Source: Candidatus Woesearchaeota archaeon (GTDB lineage: Archaea; Nanobdellota; Nanobdellia; Woesearchaeales; SKIA01). Taken from it: a stretch of 34,619 nucleotides of DNA. The position numbers and the translations under genes are program-made. The stretch lies in NCBI GenBank assembly GCA_007117065.1, contig SKHI01000018.1:1-34619 (forward strand), given 5' to 3'. This document shows positions 7,915 to 14,732 of this stretch, in pieces (within the stretch, counting starts at the first letter, position 1; the number at the start of each line of letters is the position of its first letter). The notes under the pieces were generated by a model. That model was not told the DNA's origin and did no database searches. It worked only from the letters and a program-made list of their open reading frames with translations.

Positions 7915-9039
7915 TTATTCGCGAGCAAGTTTTGTAAATATTTCTTTGAGTCGGGCGTTTGTTTTCTTCCAGCTAAAACGTTTAGTAATTGTTTTTCTTG
8001 CGTGTAAACCAATGTTTTTTCGTAAACGTTTGTCGTTGTAGAGGGTTTGTAAGTGTTTGGCGAGTACAAAATCGTTTTTTTGCGGGAAAAAGAAGCCATT
8101 TTCTCCTTCTGTGATATAGTCTTGCACAAATCCTACTGGGGTGCTAATAACGGGAAGTCCTGTACTCATTGCTTCCATTACTGACAAACAGCTTGTTTCG
8201 GTAGTGCTACTGAGTACGTATACGTCCATTGCTTGCAAATATGGGGCGACGTCTTCTTTAAATCCGGTAACAAGCACCTCCTCTCGTTTCTCTAGGCTTT
8301 CGCGTATTTCTTCAAGACCATCTCCGACGATAAGTATTTTTGCTTGTACTCCTTGTTCTCGCATGAACCGTATACAGCCACGCAGGAGTGTTTTGAGATC
8401 TTTCTCTCGTGCAAGCCTTCCGTGATATCCTATGACGAATGTGTCTTCTGGTATTCCCAAGCGTTTTTTTGCTTCTTTTTTACTTTTTGGCGGTACAAAC
8501 ACTTCCTCATCAACACCAAGATGTACTACTTCTCTTTTGTTGTCTATTTTGTTCCAGATATATTGCTCGCTTGTGTGTTCTGCTGGTACGATGAGTAAAT
8601 CGATTTTTTTATAGAGGTAGCGATCAAACTTTTTAATCATGTCAGGAAGTATTCTTTGCAGTATTGGTCTTTTTGTTGCATTTGGTACTGCCTCCCATTC
8701 GATAATATGTGTGTAGAGTACTGTTTTTTTACGTAAGTATTTTGCAAAGAGTAATGCGAGGCCTCCTATGAATCCTATTGTTTGTACAAAGATGATATCG
8801 TGCTGTTTTACGAGTTGATAAATCTTTCTTGGGCGAAATTTTGCTGGTCGTACATCTCCAAAGCGCCAGTTTCGTAACGGTATTTTAGTCACTGGTACAT
8901 TGTCGGTACTTGGTCCATAATCGGGAGCGAGTATGTGCACAGGAAATTCTTTATTCAGCTCACTAACTGTCTCTCGTAAAAATCTGTTTATTCCGTCATA
9001 TCGTGGAGGATAGGTGTCTGTTGCGATGAGTATTTTCAT
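7915..9039 (-). CDS. GT4-family glycosyltransferase
   Basis: 374 residues with the two Rossmann-like halves of a GT-B, family 4 retaining glycosyltransferase. The N-terminal acceptor half starts MKILIATDTYPPRYDGINRF. The donor half shows GYHGRLAREKDL (about 204-215) and the E-x7-E signature with Glu281 and Glu289 in ETSCLSVMEAM, followed by GLPVISTPVGF. It probably moves a sugar from an NDP-sugar onto a lipid or small-molecule acceptor at the inner face of the membrane. Its ATG overlaps the stop of the upstream PIG-L gene by 4 bp, so the two are likely translated together. Mycothiol (MshA/MshB) and bacillithiol (BshA/BshB) synthesis use the same enzyme pairing, but the acceptor cannot be read here. 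Confidence 0.9.
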   Translation of the reverse strand: MKILIATDTYPPRYDGINRFLRETVSELNKEFPVHILAPDYGPSTDNVPVTKIPLRNWRFGDVRPAKFRPRKIYQLVKQHDIIFVQTIGFIGGLALLFAKYLRKKTVLYTHIIEWEAVPNATKRPILQRILPDMIKKFDRYLYKKIDLLIVPAEHTSEQYIWNKIDNKREVVHLGVDEEVFVPPKSKKEAKKRLGIPEDTFVIGYHGRLAREKDLKTLLRGCIRFMREQGVQAKILIVGDGLEEIRESLEKREEVLVTGFKEDVAPYLQAMDVYVLSSTTETSCLSVMEAMSTGLPVISTPVGFVQDYITEGENGFFFPQKNDFVLAKHLQTLYNDKRLRKNIGLHARKTITKRFSWKKTNARLKEIFTKLARE

Positions 9040-9674
9040 GGTGCTTTTACAAACACCTCTGCGAATCGTGTATTATTTTGATACCCGTGTATGAGTCCGC
9101 GAAGCACTACTGTGGGTATGAGTTGGTAGGTGCTTAGTTTTTGGCTTTTGTACGCTTGTATTGCTTCCCACTTTTTACTTAACGTATCTGTTATGTCTAC
9201 AATGAGCTGTGGCTGATCTCTGTTTGTAACATGTATCGGATTCCACACAGTGTACATCCATATAGGTTGTTTATAGCCTATTTTTTTTGCACTGTCTATA
9301 ACAAAGCGGGCTACTGCCTTGTGGTCTGCGTGCACGTCATCTACTGCTGGGGTAAATATTTCTTCTGGTTGTTCTTGTTTGATAATATTTATGAATGTTT
9401 CTTGTGTATTCTTTTCTACTACTTCTGTACTGATAAAAAGGTCTCTTAGTCGTAGAAAGATAGTTTTTTCTATTCCGATGATCTTATTTACTGTGCGCGC
9501 TTCTTCTTCGCGCGTTTTCTGTATTTCTTCTTTTTTTTGCCAGGGATGGCTTCCTTCTCCGAGTGTGAAAAGTACAAGTACCACGCGTTTTCCTTCGGAA
9601 GCGTATTTTGCAATAGTTCCTCCCATTCCGATTACTTCATCATCTGGGTGTGGGGCGCATACAAGTATGGTCAT
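9036..9674 (-). CDS. PIG-L / LmbE-family N-deacetylase
   Basis: 212 residues from the preferred start. The zinc-binding motif PHPDDE is at residues 8-13 and the second metal/catalytic block HADH at 115-118. The family removes N-acetyl groups from GlcNAc-linked molecules (PIG-L, MshB, BshB, diacetylchitobiose deacetylase). An ATG 15 nt further upstream (9689) is in frame, but MTILVCAPHPDDE at 9674 matches the family start, and a TTTTTATA box at 9697-9704 lies 26 nt from it. It leads a two-gene operon with the GT4 enzyme, so a step of sugar transfer then deacetylation is the natural reading. Confidence 0.92.
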   Translation of the reverse strand: MTILVCAPHPDDEVIGMGGTIAKYASEGKRVVLVLFTLGEGSHPWQKKEEIQKTREEEARTVNKIIGIEKTIFLRLRDLFISTEVVEKNTQETFINIIKQEQPEEIFTPAVDDVHADHKAVARFVIDSAKKIGYKQPIWMYTVWNPIHVTNRDQPQLIVDITDTLSKKWEAIQAYKSQKLSTYQLIPTVVLRGLIHGYQNNTRFAEVFVKAP

Positions 9675-9696
9675 GTACGGACAGTGCATATCCCAG

Positions 9697-9704
9697 TATA
9701 AAAA
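9697..9704 (-). promoter_or_regulatory. TATA-like box for the PIG-L/GT4 operon
   Basis: TTTTTATA on the minus strand is centred 26-27 nt upstream of the ATG at 9674, favouring that start over 9689. Confidence 0.45.
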
Positions 9705-9761
9705 TGAATGTGCTTATTTTGAGGTTAGCTATGTGTTGTTCCGATGATTTTTTCTTTTTGG

Positions 9762-10427
9762 TTATTGGTTGGTTTGAGAATATTTGTTTTCTGTGAGAAA
9801 TTGAATCATCTTGTTCTCTGCTGTAGTGAGTGCTTGGTGAAATGTTTGTGGTTGTATGCCTGCTTGTTCTGCGAGTTGTTTTATGGTCGCTTTTCTTGGT
9901 GTTGAGTAATACCCTTGTTGTACGGCGAGTTGTATTGCTTCTTTTTGTTTTGGTGCGAGTTTTGGTGCGAGTTTTGGGAGGAATATTTCTGCAACATCGA
10001 GTTTTTTTATGTATGTTATGGTGTTTTCGAAGACGCTTATGTTTATGATGTTCATGAGTTCTTCTTTGTCCCACGAGGCTATTTTCCAGTCTTCGTACCC
10101 ATCACTTCTTTGTATTATGGGTTCTACGTATATTATTTTGTTATTGAAGACGTGTTTGTATTCTTCTTGTTTTATTACCTTGTTTTTTGTCAGGATGTTA
10201 TTTCCTTGTATGATGAGTTCTTGTGTTTCTGTATATGCTTTCATTTCTTTGATGAATTGTTTGATGTTTTCTTGTGTTCCTTGTAATGCGTGCAGTTCTG
10301 TGTAGATGAAGTGTTTTTCTTCCTCCCAGTAGTTGAGCACATATACGAGGTCTGTTACGTGGTATTTGACGCACAGCGGTCTTATTAAGCAATTTTTATG
10401 CCAGTTTTTGAATTTTGCAACCCACAT
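9762..10427 (-). CDS. HTH_10 (bacterioopsin activator-type) transcriptional regulator
   Basis: 221 residues. The C-terminal ~55 residues form an HTH_10 domain: KQKEAIQLAVQQGYYSTPRK followed by ATIKQLAEQAGIQPQTFHQA and the closing AENKMI helix. This matches the Bat/COG3413 family common in archaea. The N-terminal ~140 residues are a divergent sensory or effector region with no motif I can name. A short tandem duplication, KLAPKLAPK, precedes the HTH and comes from a 12-bp DNA repeat near 9950-9978. It has its own TATA-like box, is not in the PIG-L/GT4 operon, and is divergent from the SET-SGNH gene, which it might control. Confidence 0.85.
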   Translation of the reverse strand: MWVAKFKNWHKNCLIRPLCVKYHVTDLVYVLNYWEEEKHFIYTELHALQGTQENIKQFIKEMKAYTETQELIIQGNNILTKNKVIKQEEYKHVFNNKIIYVEPIIQRSDGYEDWKIASWDKEELMNIINISVFENTITYIKKLDVAEIFLPKLAPKLAPKQKEAIQLAVQQGYYSTPRKATIKQLAEQAGIQPQTFHQALTTAENKMIQFLTENKYSQTNQ

Positions 10428-10446
10428 AGTACCATTATTTGTTTGT

Positions 10447-10457
10447 ATTTTTATAAA
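10447..10457 (-). promoter_or_regulatory. TATA-like box for the HTH_10 regulator
   Basis: TTTATAAAAAT on the minus strand is centred about 25 nt upstream of the ATG at 10427, as expected for a leaderless archaeal gene. Confidence 0.5.
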
Positions 10458-10547
10458 TTTTTTGTATATGTGCTGATATATCTGGTTAAAAAATTAAATA
10501 TTGGAAGTTACTTTACAGTACTAAATTAATCATGGGGGTTTTTGAAA

Positions 10548-11468
10548 ATGAGCAATCTTATGAAGAAGAAAAGTAGTATAAATGGAATTGGGGTCTTCAC
10601 CGATCGATTTATTCAAAAGGACTCTGTTTTTTATGAAGTTCCGATGGGTATAGTTCATACTGCTCCCAGGCCAAAATGGGCTCATATTGGAGAAAATAGG
10701 TGGGTTTGTGATGAAAAAGTCTTAAATTATATCAACCATTCCTGTAGTTCTAATACTGTACTAGATATTTCAGGCATACCAAAATTGATTGCCAAAAGAA
10801 ATATCTATCCTGGCGAAGAGATTACTGTCAATTATAATGAGACTGAAGCTCACCAATGTAAGATAAATTGTACTTGTGCTTCTCTAAATTGTAATGGTTT
10901 TTTCTTTATTCAACATGCCTCATCGATGTTGTTTTTAGGAGACTCATATACAGAGGGTACAGGAGTACGGTATGACAAAACGTATCCTTATCTGCTCAGT
11001 AAAAAACTGGGAACTGTATCAATGGATGTTCTTGCTAAACATGGTTGGAGTTCAACTGATTTAATAAATAATTTACGTGAAATCGAACATAAAAACTATG
11101 ATTATACATATTTACTTATAGGAGTTAATGATTTTTGCGACAGCATACCAAATCAAGATATTCTTAAAAATATGGGTTTACTCTATGAATCAATAAAACG
11201 TCTTAGCAAACAAATAGTTATCTTGACGATACCCGATTTCACACGGGCGCCAAATGCTATAAAATATGGCGATCTTGAACTCAATCAAACTAATCTTACT
11301 GATTTAAACGTACGCATAACCTCTACATTCTCTCAGAAATGTGCTATAATTGATATTTTCAGTGTAACAAAAACACTAACACAGAATGATTTTTACACCA
11401 AAGACGGGATTCATCCTTCTGAAAAACAATACGAATTATGGGTTGATAGAATACTTGAGGAGGTGTAA
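10548..11468 (+). CDS. SET-domain / SGNH hydrolase fusion protein
   Basis: 306 residues in two clear parts. Residues ~8-120 are a compact SET domain: GIGVFTDR at the start, NHSC (63-66) of the SAM/pseudoknot region, GEEITVNYN with the catalytic-type Tyr96, and a post-SET-like Cys cluster (Cys104, 108, 110, 115). Residues ~126-306 are an SGNH/GDSL hydrolase: FLGDSYTEG with nucleophile Ser133, GVND at 192-195, and Asp286-x-x-His289 in DGIHPS. So a protein-lysine methyltransferase fold is joined to an esterase/lipase fold with all main catalytic residues present in both. There is no signal peptide. ATG 10548 follows GGGGGT at 10534-10539. The racemase-family gene follows at once. The domains are firm; substrate and joint role are unknown. 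Confidence 0.85.
   Translation: MSNLMKKKSSINGIGVFTDRFIQKDSVFYEVPMGIVHTAPRPKWAHIGENRWVCDEKVLNYINHSCSSNTVLDISGIPKLIAKRNIYPGEEITVNYNETEAHQCKINCTCASLNCNGFFFIQHASSMLFLGDSYTEGTGVRYDKTYPYLLSKKLGTVSMDVLAKHGWSSTDLINNLREIEHKNYDYTYLLIGVNDFCDSIPNQDILKNMGLLYESIKRLSKQIVILTIPDFTRAPNAIKYGDLELNQTNLTDLNVRITSTFSQKCAIIDIFSVTKTLTQNDFYTKDGIHPSEKQYELWVDRILEEV
11457..11465 (+). promoter_or_regulatory. strong Shine-Dalgarno site before the racemase gene
   Basis: GAGGAGGTG lies inside the last three codons of the SET-SGNH gene, 4 nt before ATG 11470. It fixes the racemase start and implies coupled translation from one mRNA. Confidence 0.75.
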
Positions 11469-11469
11469 T

Positions 11470-12126
11470 ATGAGGTCAAAAATTGGAATACTAGGAGGAA
11501 TAGGTCCAGAATCTTCTGCTCGTTTTTACGAGCAATTAATACAACTTGTTCAATCTAAAGGTATTAAATCGAATACGCAATATCCACATACTATTTTGGA
11601 GAGCATTCCTGCTCCAGAACTTCTTTTAAAAAATCCTGATTTGTCTATGTACAAAGCGGCACTAGGTAATCTTGAACGAGCAGGCGCAGATTTTATTGTA
11701 ATAGTTTGTAATACTGCATATGTATTTATTGACCAATTTGAAAGAGAAGTACATATTCCAATTATTAATTTGAATAAAGAAGTTAGAAACGCTCTGAATA
11801 AAATCAACCGAAAAAAAATAACTGTTTTTGGCTCTCAAAAAACTATTGATAGATTGTTTCATTTTAATAATATAGTAATTGAGCCAATAGGTGAAGATGA
11901 ATCGCTCATTATTGACAAAATAATTCTTCAGTATAATTCTGGAAAAAATAAAAGAGAATTAGAAGAGCGTCTTGTTGGTATAATACGCGATTATCCTCAA
12001 AAAAATGTATTAATTGCATGTACAGAACTTTCCACAATAGTAAAAAACGCAGGTCTAAAATATCTTGATACATTTGATATTTTACTAAATGCGACTTTTC
12101 AAAAATGGAACTCTCTAACTCTCTAG
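11470..12126 (+). CDS. aspartate/glutamate racemase-family protein
   Basis: 218 residues. The start MRSKIGILGGIGPESSARFY is typical of the PLP-independent Asp/Glu racemase family. Both catalytic-type cysteines are present: Cys80 in IVCNTAY and Cys184 in IACTELS. In the usual motif CNTAH the last residue is His; here it is Tyr. Family members interconvert L- and D-aspartate or glutamate, or act on broader amino acids (RacX, YgeA). It starts one base after the TAA of the SET-SGNH gene behind a strong Shine-Dalgarno site, so the two form an operon. The AT-rich codon use is shared with that partner and unlike the flanking genes. Which amino acid it acts on is open. Confidence 0.88.
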   Translation: MRSKIGILGGIGPESSARFYEQLIQLVQSKGIKSNTQYPHTILESIPAPELLLKNPDLSMYKAALGNLERAGADFIVIVCNTAYVFIDQFEREVHIPIINLNKEVRNALNKINRKKITVFGSQKTIDRLFHFNNIVIEPIGEDESLIIDKIILQYNSGKNKRELEERLVGIIRDYPQKNVLIACTELSTIVKNAGLKYLDTFDILLNATFQKWNSLTL

Positions 12127-12230
12127 ATCAGTTTTCCTGATGTGTTACGATTACTCAGAAGACAAGATATGTCAAAACGAGACTCGAGGAGCTGTGCTAT
12201 GCTCTTCACATTCGGTTATTTAACAGCAGG

Positions 12231-12614
12231 TCAAAGAGAAATGCCTCTGCTCTTCATGTGTCCAAATTGTATAACTGGTGCTTTTCCTTCATCTTCTCTT
12301 CTGTGAGCAACCCAAGCATAAAAGCGACAGAATCTATGCCAATAATCAGCTCTAGTTTCTTCACTCAAAGAACTGTTGTTTAATATGTTCATTAGTTCCA
12401 AAACAGTATTTTCATCAAGGGAAAGAATTGTTTTTCCTATACGTTTAATCTTTATTAAGAATATTTTACAAGCGTAATAATATTTTTCTGTACTTCCTTT
12501 AGATGGTTTTTCAACAGTAGAATAATACTTTATGAATTGAAGAATCAATTGTATACCTTCTTCATTTATGCTATGTCTTATCTTTTCAAATCGTTTTTCT
12601 ATTTCTGTGAGCAT
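12231..12614 (-). CDS. N-terminal fragment of a tyrosine recombinase (integrase)
   Basis: 127 residues resembling the SAM-like core-binding domain of Xer/phage-type tyrosine recombinases. It has an early Thr/Tyr-rich helix (STEKYYYACKIFLIKI) and then SLSEETRADYWHRFCRFYAW, the usual last helices before the catalytic domain. The catalytic domain with its Arg/His/Arg/Tyr set is absent: the frame ends at 12231 and the 104 bp beyond it are too short to hold one. The gene starts 63 bp past the 3' end of tRNA-Gly, the usual position of an integrase in an element inserted in a tRNA gene. A CTTTAAATG element about 27 nt upstream may be its promoter. Either a decayed integrase or an N-domain-only protein. 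Confidence 0.6.
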   Translation of the reverse strand: MLTEIEKRFEKIRHSINEEGIQLILQFIKYYSTVEKPSKGSTEKYYYACKIFLIKIKRIGKTILSLDENTVLELMNILNNSSLSEETRADYWHRFCRFYAWVAHRREDEGKAPVIQFGHMKSRGISL

Positions 12615-12677
12615 AGGTATACTGAATCCTTATTCATTTAAAGAAGCTGTAATACAGTAAACCATACTAAAAAGGGC

Positions 12678-12748
12678 TGCACTCGGCGGGAATCGAACCC
12701 GCAGCTCCGGCTTGGAAGGCCAGGGTGTTACCATTACACCACGAGTGC
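12678..12748 (-). tRNA. tRNA-Gly(TCC)
   Basis: A 71-nt cloverleaf on the minus strand. The acceptor arms GCACTCG and CGAGTGC pair fully, the anticodon loop is CTTCCAA (anticodon TCC), and the T arm GCGGGTTCGATTCCCGC is canonical. The discriminator is A, CCA is not encoded, and there is no intron. A TTTATAA element at 12774-12780 lies about 29 nt upstream. The integrase fragment follows its 3' end. Confidence 0.95.
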
Positions 12749-12773
12749 TTACAAAGGTGTTAACAACTTCCTA

Positions 12774-12799
12774 TTTATAAACATGCTTGGTTTTATATA
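12774..12799. promoter_or_regulatory. back-to-back TATA boxes for tRNA-Gly and the lipoprotein-like gene
   Basis: TTTATAA at 12774-12780 (palindromic core, used on the minus strand) is about 29 nt from the tRNA-Gly 5' end. TTTATATA at 12792-12799 is about 25 nt from ATG 12821 on the plus strand. The two divergent promoters lie side by side. Confidence 0.5.
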
Positions 12800-12820
12800 C
12801 TCTTCTCTCTTTCCTATTAC

Positions 12821-13351
12821 ATGAAATTTGGAATTATTGTTGTTTTCGTATTACTTGCTTTTAGTGCTTGTGCTTCTGAGCATCATTTGCTAAGTGTTCA
12901 TGATCTTCTTCTGAGCACTGAAGAGGTCGCTCTTCTGCAGTTGAGTGTGGATCAAGAGTGCGTTATTGAAGAATATCAAACAAGTGAAACATCTCCTCTG
13001 GCGCAGTCTAGTTTCTGCTCCTTTGTCTCTCAGAATGACTCTGTTCATCTTATCATTGACATAAAAAAATATACGAATGAGCAAGATGTCCTTGGTTCTT
13101 TTCAATACCAGTCTTCTCGACATCGAAGTCCGCAAGGAATACTTGCTCAGAACACTCATGGCTCTTACAGTACGTTTGTTATGAATGTTGAAGAAGACTA
13201 TATGGGGCACCTGAATGATCCTGAAATGTACTATTATCATCTCTGGATTGCCAAAGACCTGTTTCTTATCCATATCACTTCTCGAGGAACTGTTTCTGAT
13301 GAATCGCTTCTTCTCGCAGTAGCTGACAAGCTTCTTCTTCGTTTTGCGTAA
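12821..13351 (+). CDS. putative exported lipoprotein of unknown function
   Basis: 176 residues. The N-terminus MKFGIIVVFVLLAFSACASE has a short basic start, a hydrophobic core and a Cys at about 17 in a lipobox-like FSAC context, so export and possibly lipid anchoring are likely. The mature part has two further cysteines, near 46 and 67, that could form a disulfide, and beta-rich stretches such as DSVHLIIDIKKY and LWIAKDLFLIHIT. No catalytic motif is visible and I do not recognise the family. A TATA box 25 nt upstream suggests a leaderless mRNA. It lies 37 bp before SRP54 on the same strand but each gene has its own TATA-like box. Confidence 0.75.
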   Translation: MKFGIIVVFVLLAFSACASEHHLLSVHDLLLSTEEVALLQLSVDQECVIEEYQTSETSPLAQSSFCSFVSQNDSVHLIIDIKKYTNEQDVLGSFQYQSSRHRSPQGILAQNTHGSYSTFVMNVEEDYMGHLNDPEMYYYHLWIAKDLFLIHITSRGTVSDESLLLAVADKLLLRFA

Positions 13352-13357
13352 GATAGC

Positions 13358-13367
13358 TTTTTTAAAG
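13358..13367 (+). promoter_or_regulatory. TATA-like box for srp54
   Basis: TTTTTTAAAG is centred 26 nt upstream of ATG 13389, as expected for a leaderless archaeal transcript. Confidence 0.45.
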
Positions 13368-13388
13368 AAGTAATTCTTTCCCCATAGT

Positions 13389-14732
13389 ATGGTTTTAGAT
13401 AAGCTAGGTGAGAACCTTCGTTCTGCTCTTGCTAAGATTACTGGTTCTTCGTATGTAGACGAGGCAACTATTCAAGAGATAGTAAAGGAAATCCAACGCG
13501 CGCTCCTTCAGAGTGACGTGAATGTGAAGCTTGTCTTTGCTCTCTCAAGCTCTATTAAAGAAAAAGCAAAAGAGCCTACTCCGCCTGGCATTACAAAAAA
13601 AGAACAAATAATAAATATTGTATATGAAGAACTTGCATTATTCTTGGGTGGAAGTCGTCAAGGCATCACTCTTTCAAAAAAACCTTTTGTATTCATGCTT
13701 ACAGGACTGTTTGGTAATGGAAAGACTACTTCTGCAGGAAAACTTGCGAAATATTATCAGGTTAGAGGAAAAAAAGTTGCTCTCATTGGTACTGATACCT
13801 GGCGTCCGGCCGCTTTTGAACAATTAAAACAGTTAGGAGGACAAATTGGTGTTCCGGTATATGGAGACCCATCACAAAAAGATCCAGTGAAGATTTATAC
13901 GCAGTTTAAAGACAAGCTAGCACCATACGATGTGGTAATCGTTGATACTGCTGGTCGAGATGCTCTGAGTGATGAGCTTGTTGAAGAAATATCTGCTATT
14001 GATGCGGTAGTGCAGGCTGATGAAAAATTACTTGTTATTGCTGCTGATGTGGGTCAGTCTGCTCAAAAACAAGCACAAATGTTTCATGACACTGTTGGGG
14101 TTTCCGGTGTTATTCTGACAAAATTAGACGGAACCGCAAAAGGAGGAGGTGCTATGAGTGCGTGCGCGGTCACCGGTGCGCCCATCGTGTTTATCGGTAT
14201 TGGTGAAAAAATTGATGCGTTTGAAGAGTTTAAGCCAAAAAACTTTGTTGGTCGATTACTGGGAATGGGTGATTTAGAAGCGCTTCTTGAGAAGGCTAAA
14301 CTTGCTATTTCAGAACAAGACGCACAAGACCTCCAAAAAAAATTGTTGAAAGGAGACTTCACCCTCATTGACTTGTATCAGCAAATGGAGGCTATGAAAA
14401 AAATGGGTCCTCTGAGTAAAGTATTAGATATGATTCCAGGAATGGGCAGTGCCATTCCTAAAGAAGCTCTTGAGTCACAGCAAGAAAGTCTTTCGCGCTG
14501 GAAACACATACTTAATAGTATGACAAAAAGGGAGCTTGAAGAACCTGAAATAATTGGTGTATCTCGCATAACTCGAATCGCGCATGGTTCGGCTCAATCT
14601 GAACACGAAATTCGCACTTTACTCAAGCAATACAAAAAAAGTAAGAAACTGATGAAAATGTTGAAAGGAAAGTCTGATGAAAAGCATATGAAAAAGTTAA
14701 TGCAAAAAATGGGCGGTCAAATAAAATTTTAA
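13389..14732 (+). CDS. srp54: signal recognition particle GTPase SRP54
   Basis: 447 residues, normal archaeal SRP54 length. The N domain covers about 1-90. The G domain has P-loop GLFGNGKTT near 106 (a variant of the usual GxxGxGKTT with Phe and Asn), DTWRPAAFEQL, DTAGRD near 188, TKLDGTAKGGG near 243 and the closing GEK. The C-terminal M domain (~300-447) is Met-rich (MEAMKKMGPLSKVLDMIPGM) and binds 7S RNA and signal peptides. The protein delivers ribosomes making membrane or secreted proteins to FtsY at the membrane. Its TAA and that of the convergent DHH gene abut as TAATTA, so there is no intergenic base. Confidence 0.97.
   Translation: MVLDKLGENLRSALAKITGSSYVDEATIQEIVKEIQRALLQSDVNVKLVFALSSSIKEKAKEPTPPGITKKEQIINIVYEELALFLGGSRQGITLSKKPFVFMLTGLFGNGKTTSAGKLAKYYQVRGKKVALIGTDTWRPAAFEQLKQLGGQIGVPVYGDPSQKDPVKIYTQFKDKLAPYDVVIVDTAGRDALSDELVEEISAIDAVVQADEKLLVIAADVGQSAQKQAQMFHDTVGVSGVILTKLDGTAKGGGAMSACAVTGAPIVFIGIGEKIDAFEEFKPKNFVGRLLGMGDLEALLEKAKLAISEQDAQDLQKKLLKGDFTLIDLYQQMEAMKKMGPLSKVLDMIPGMGSAIPKEALESQQESLSRWKHILNSMTKRELEEPEIIGVSRITRIAHGSAQSEHEIRTLLKQYKKSKKLMKMLKGKSDEKHMKKLMQKMGGQIKF

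Larger units (their letters stand above)
10428..12748. mobile_element. candidate AT-rich integrated remnant ending at tRNA-Gly
   Basis: This stretch is visibly richer in A and T than its flanks. It carries a SET-SGNH fusion, a racemase-family gene and an N-terminal tyrosine-recombinase fragment that lies 63 bp beyond the 3' end of tRNA-Gly. tRNA genes are classic integration targets for such recombinases. No duplicated tRNA 3' end (att repeat) was found at the other side, so the left boundary is arbitrary and the element must be a remnant if it is one. Confidence 0.35.

Noticed and set aside
10428-12230. A duplicated tRNA-Gly 3' end as the far attachment site
   Set aside because: No copy of the T-arm/acceptor sequence was found by reading this interval on either strand.
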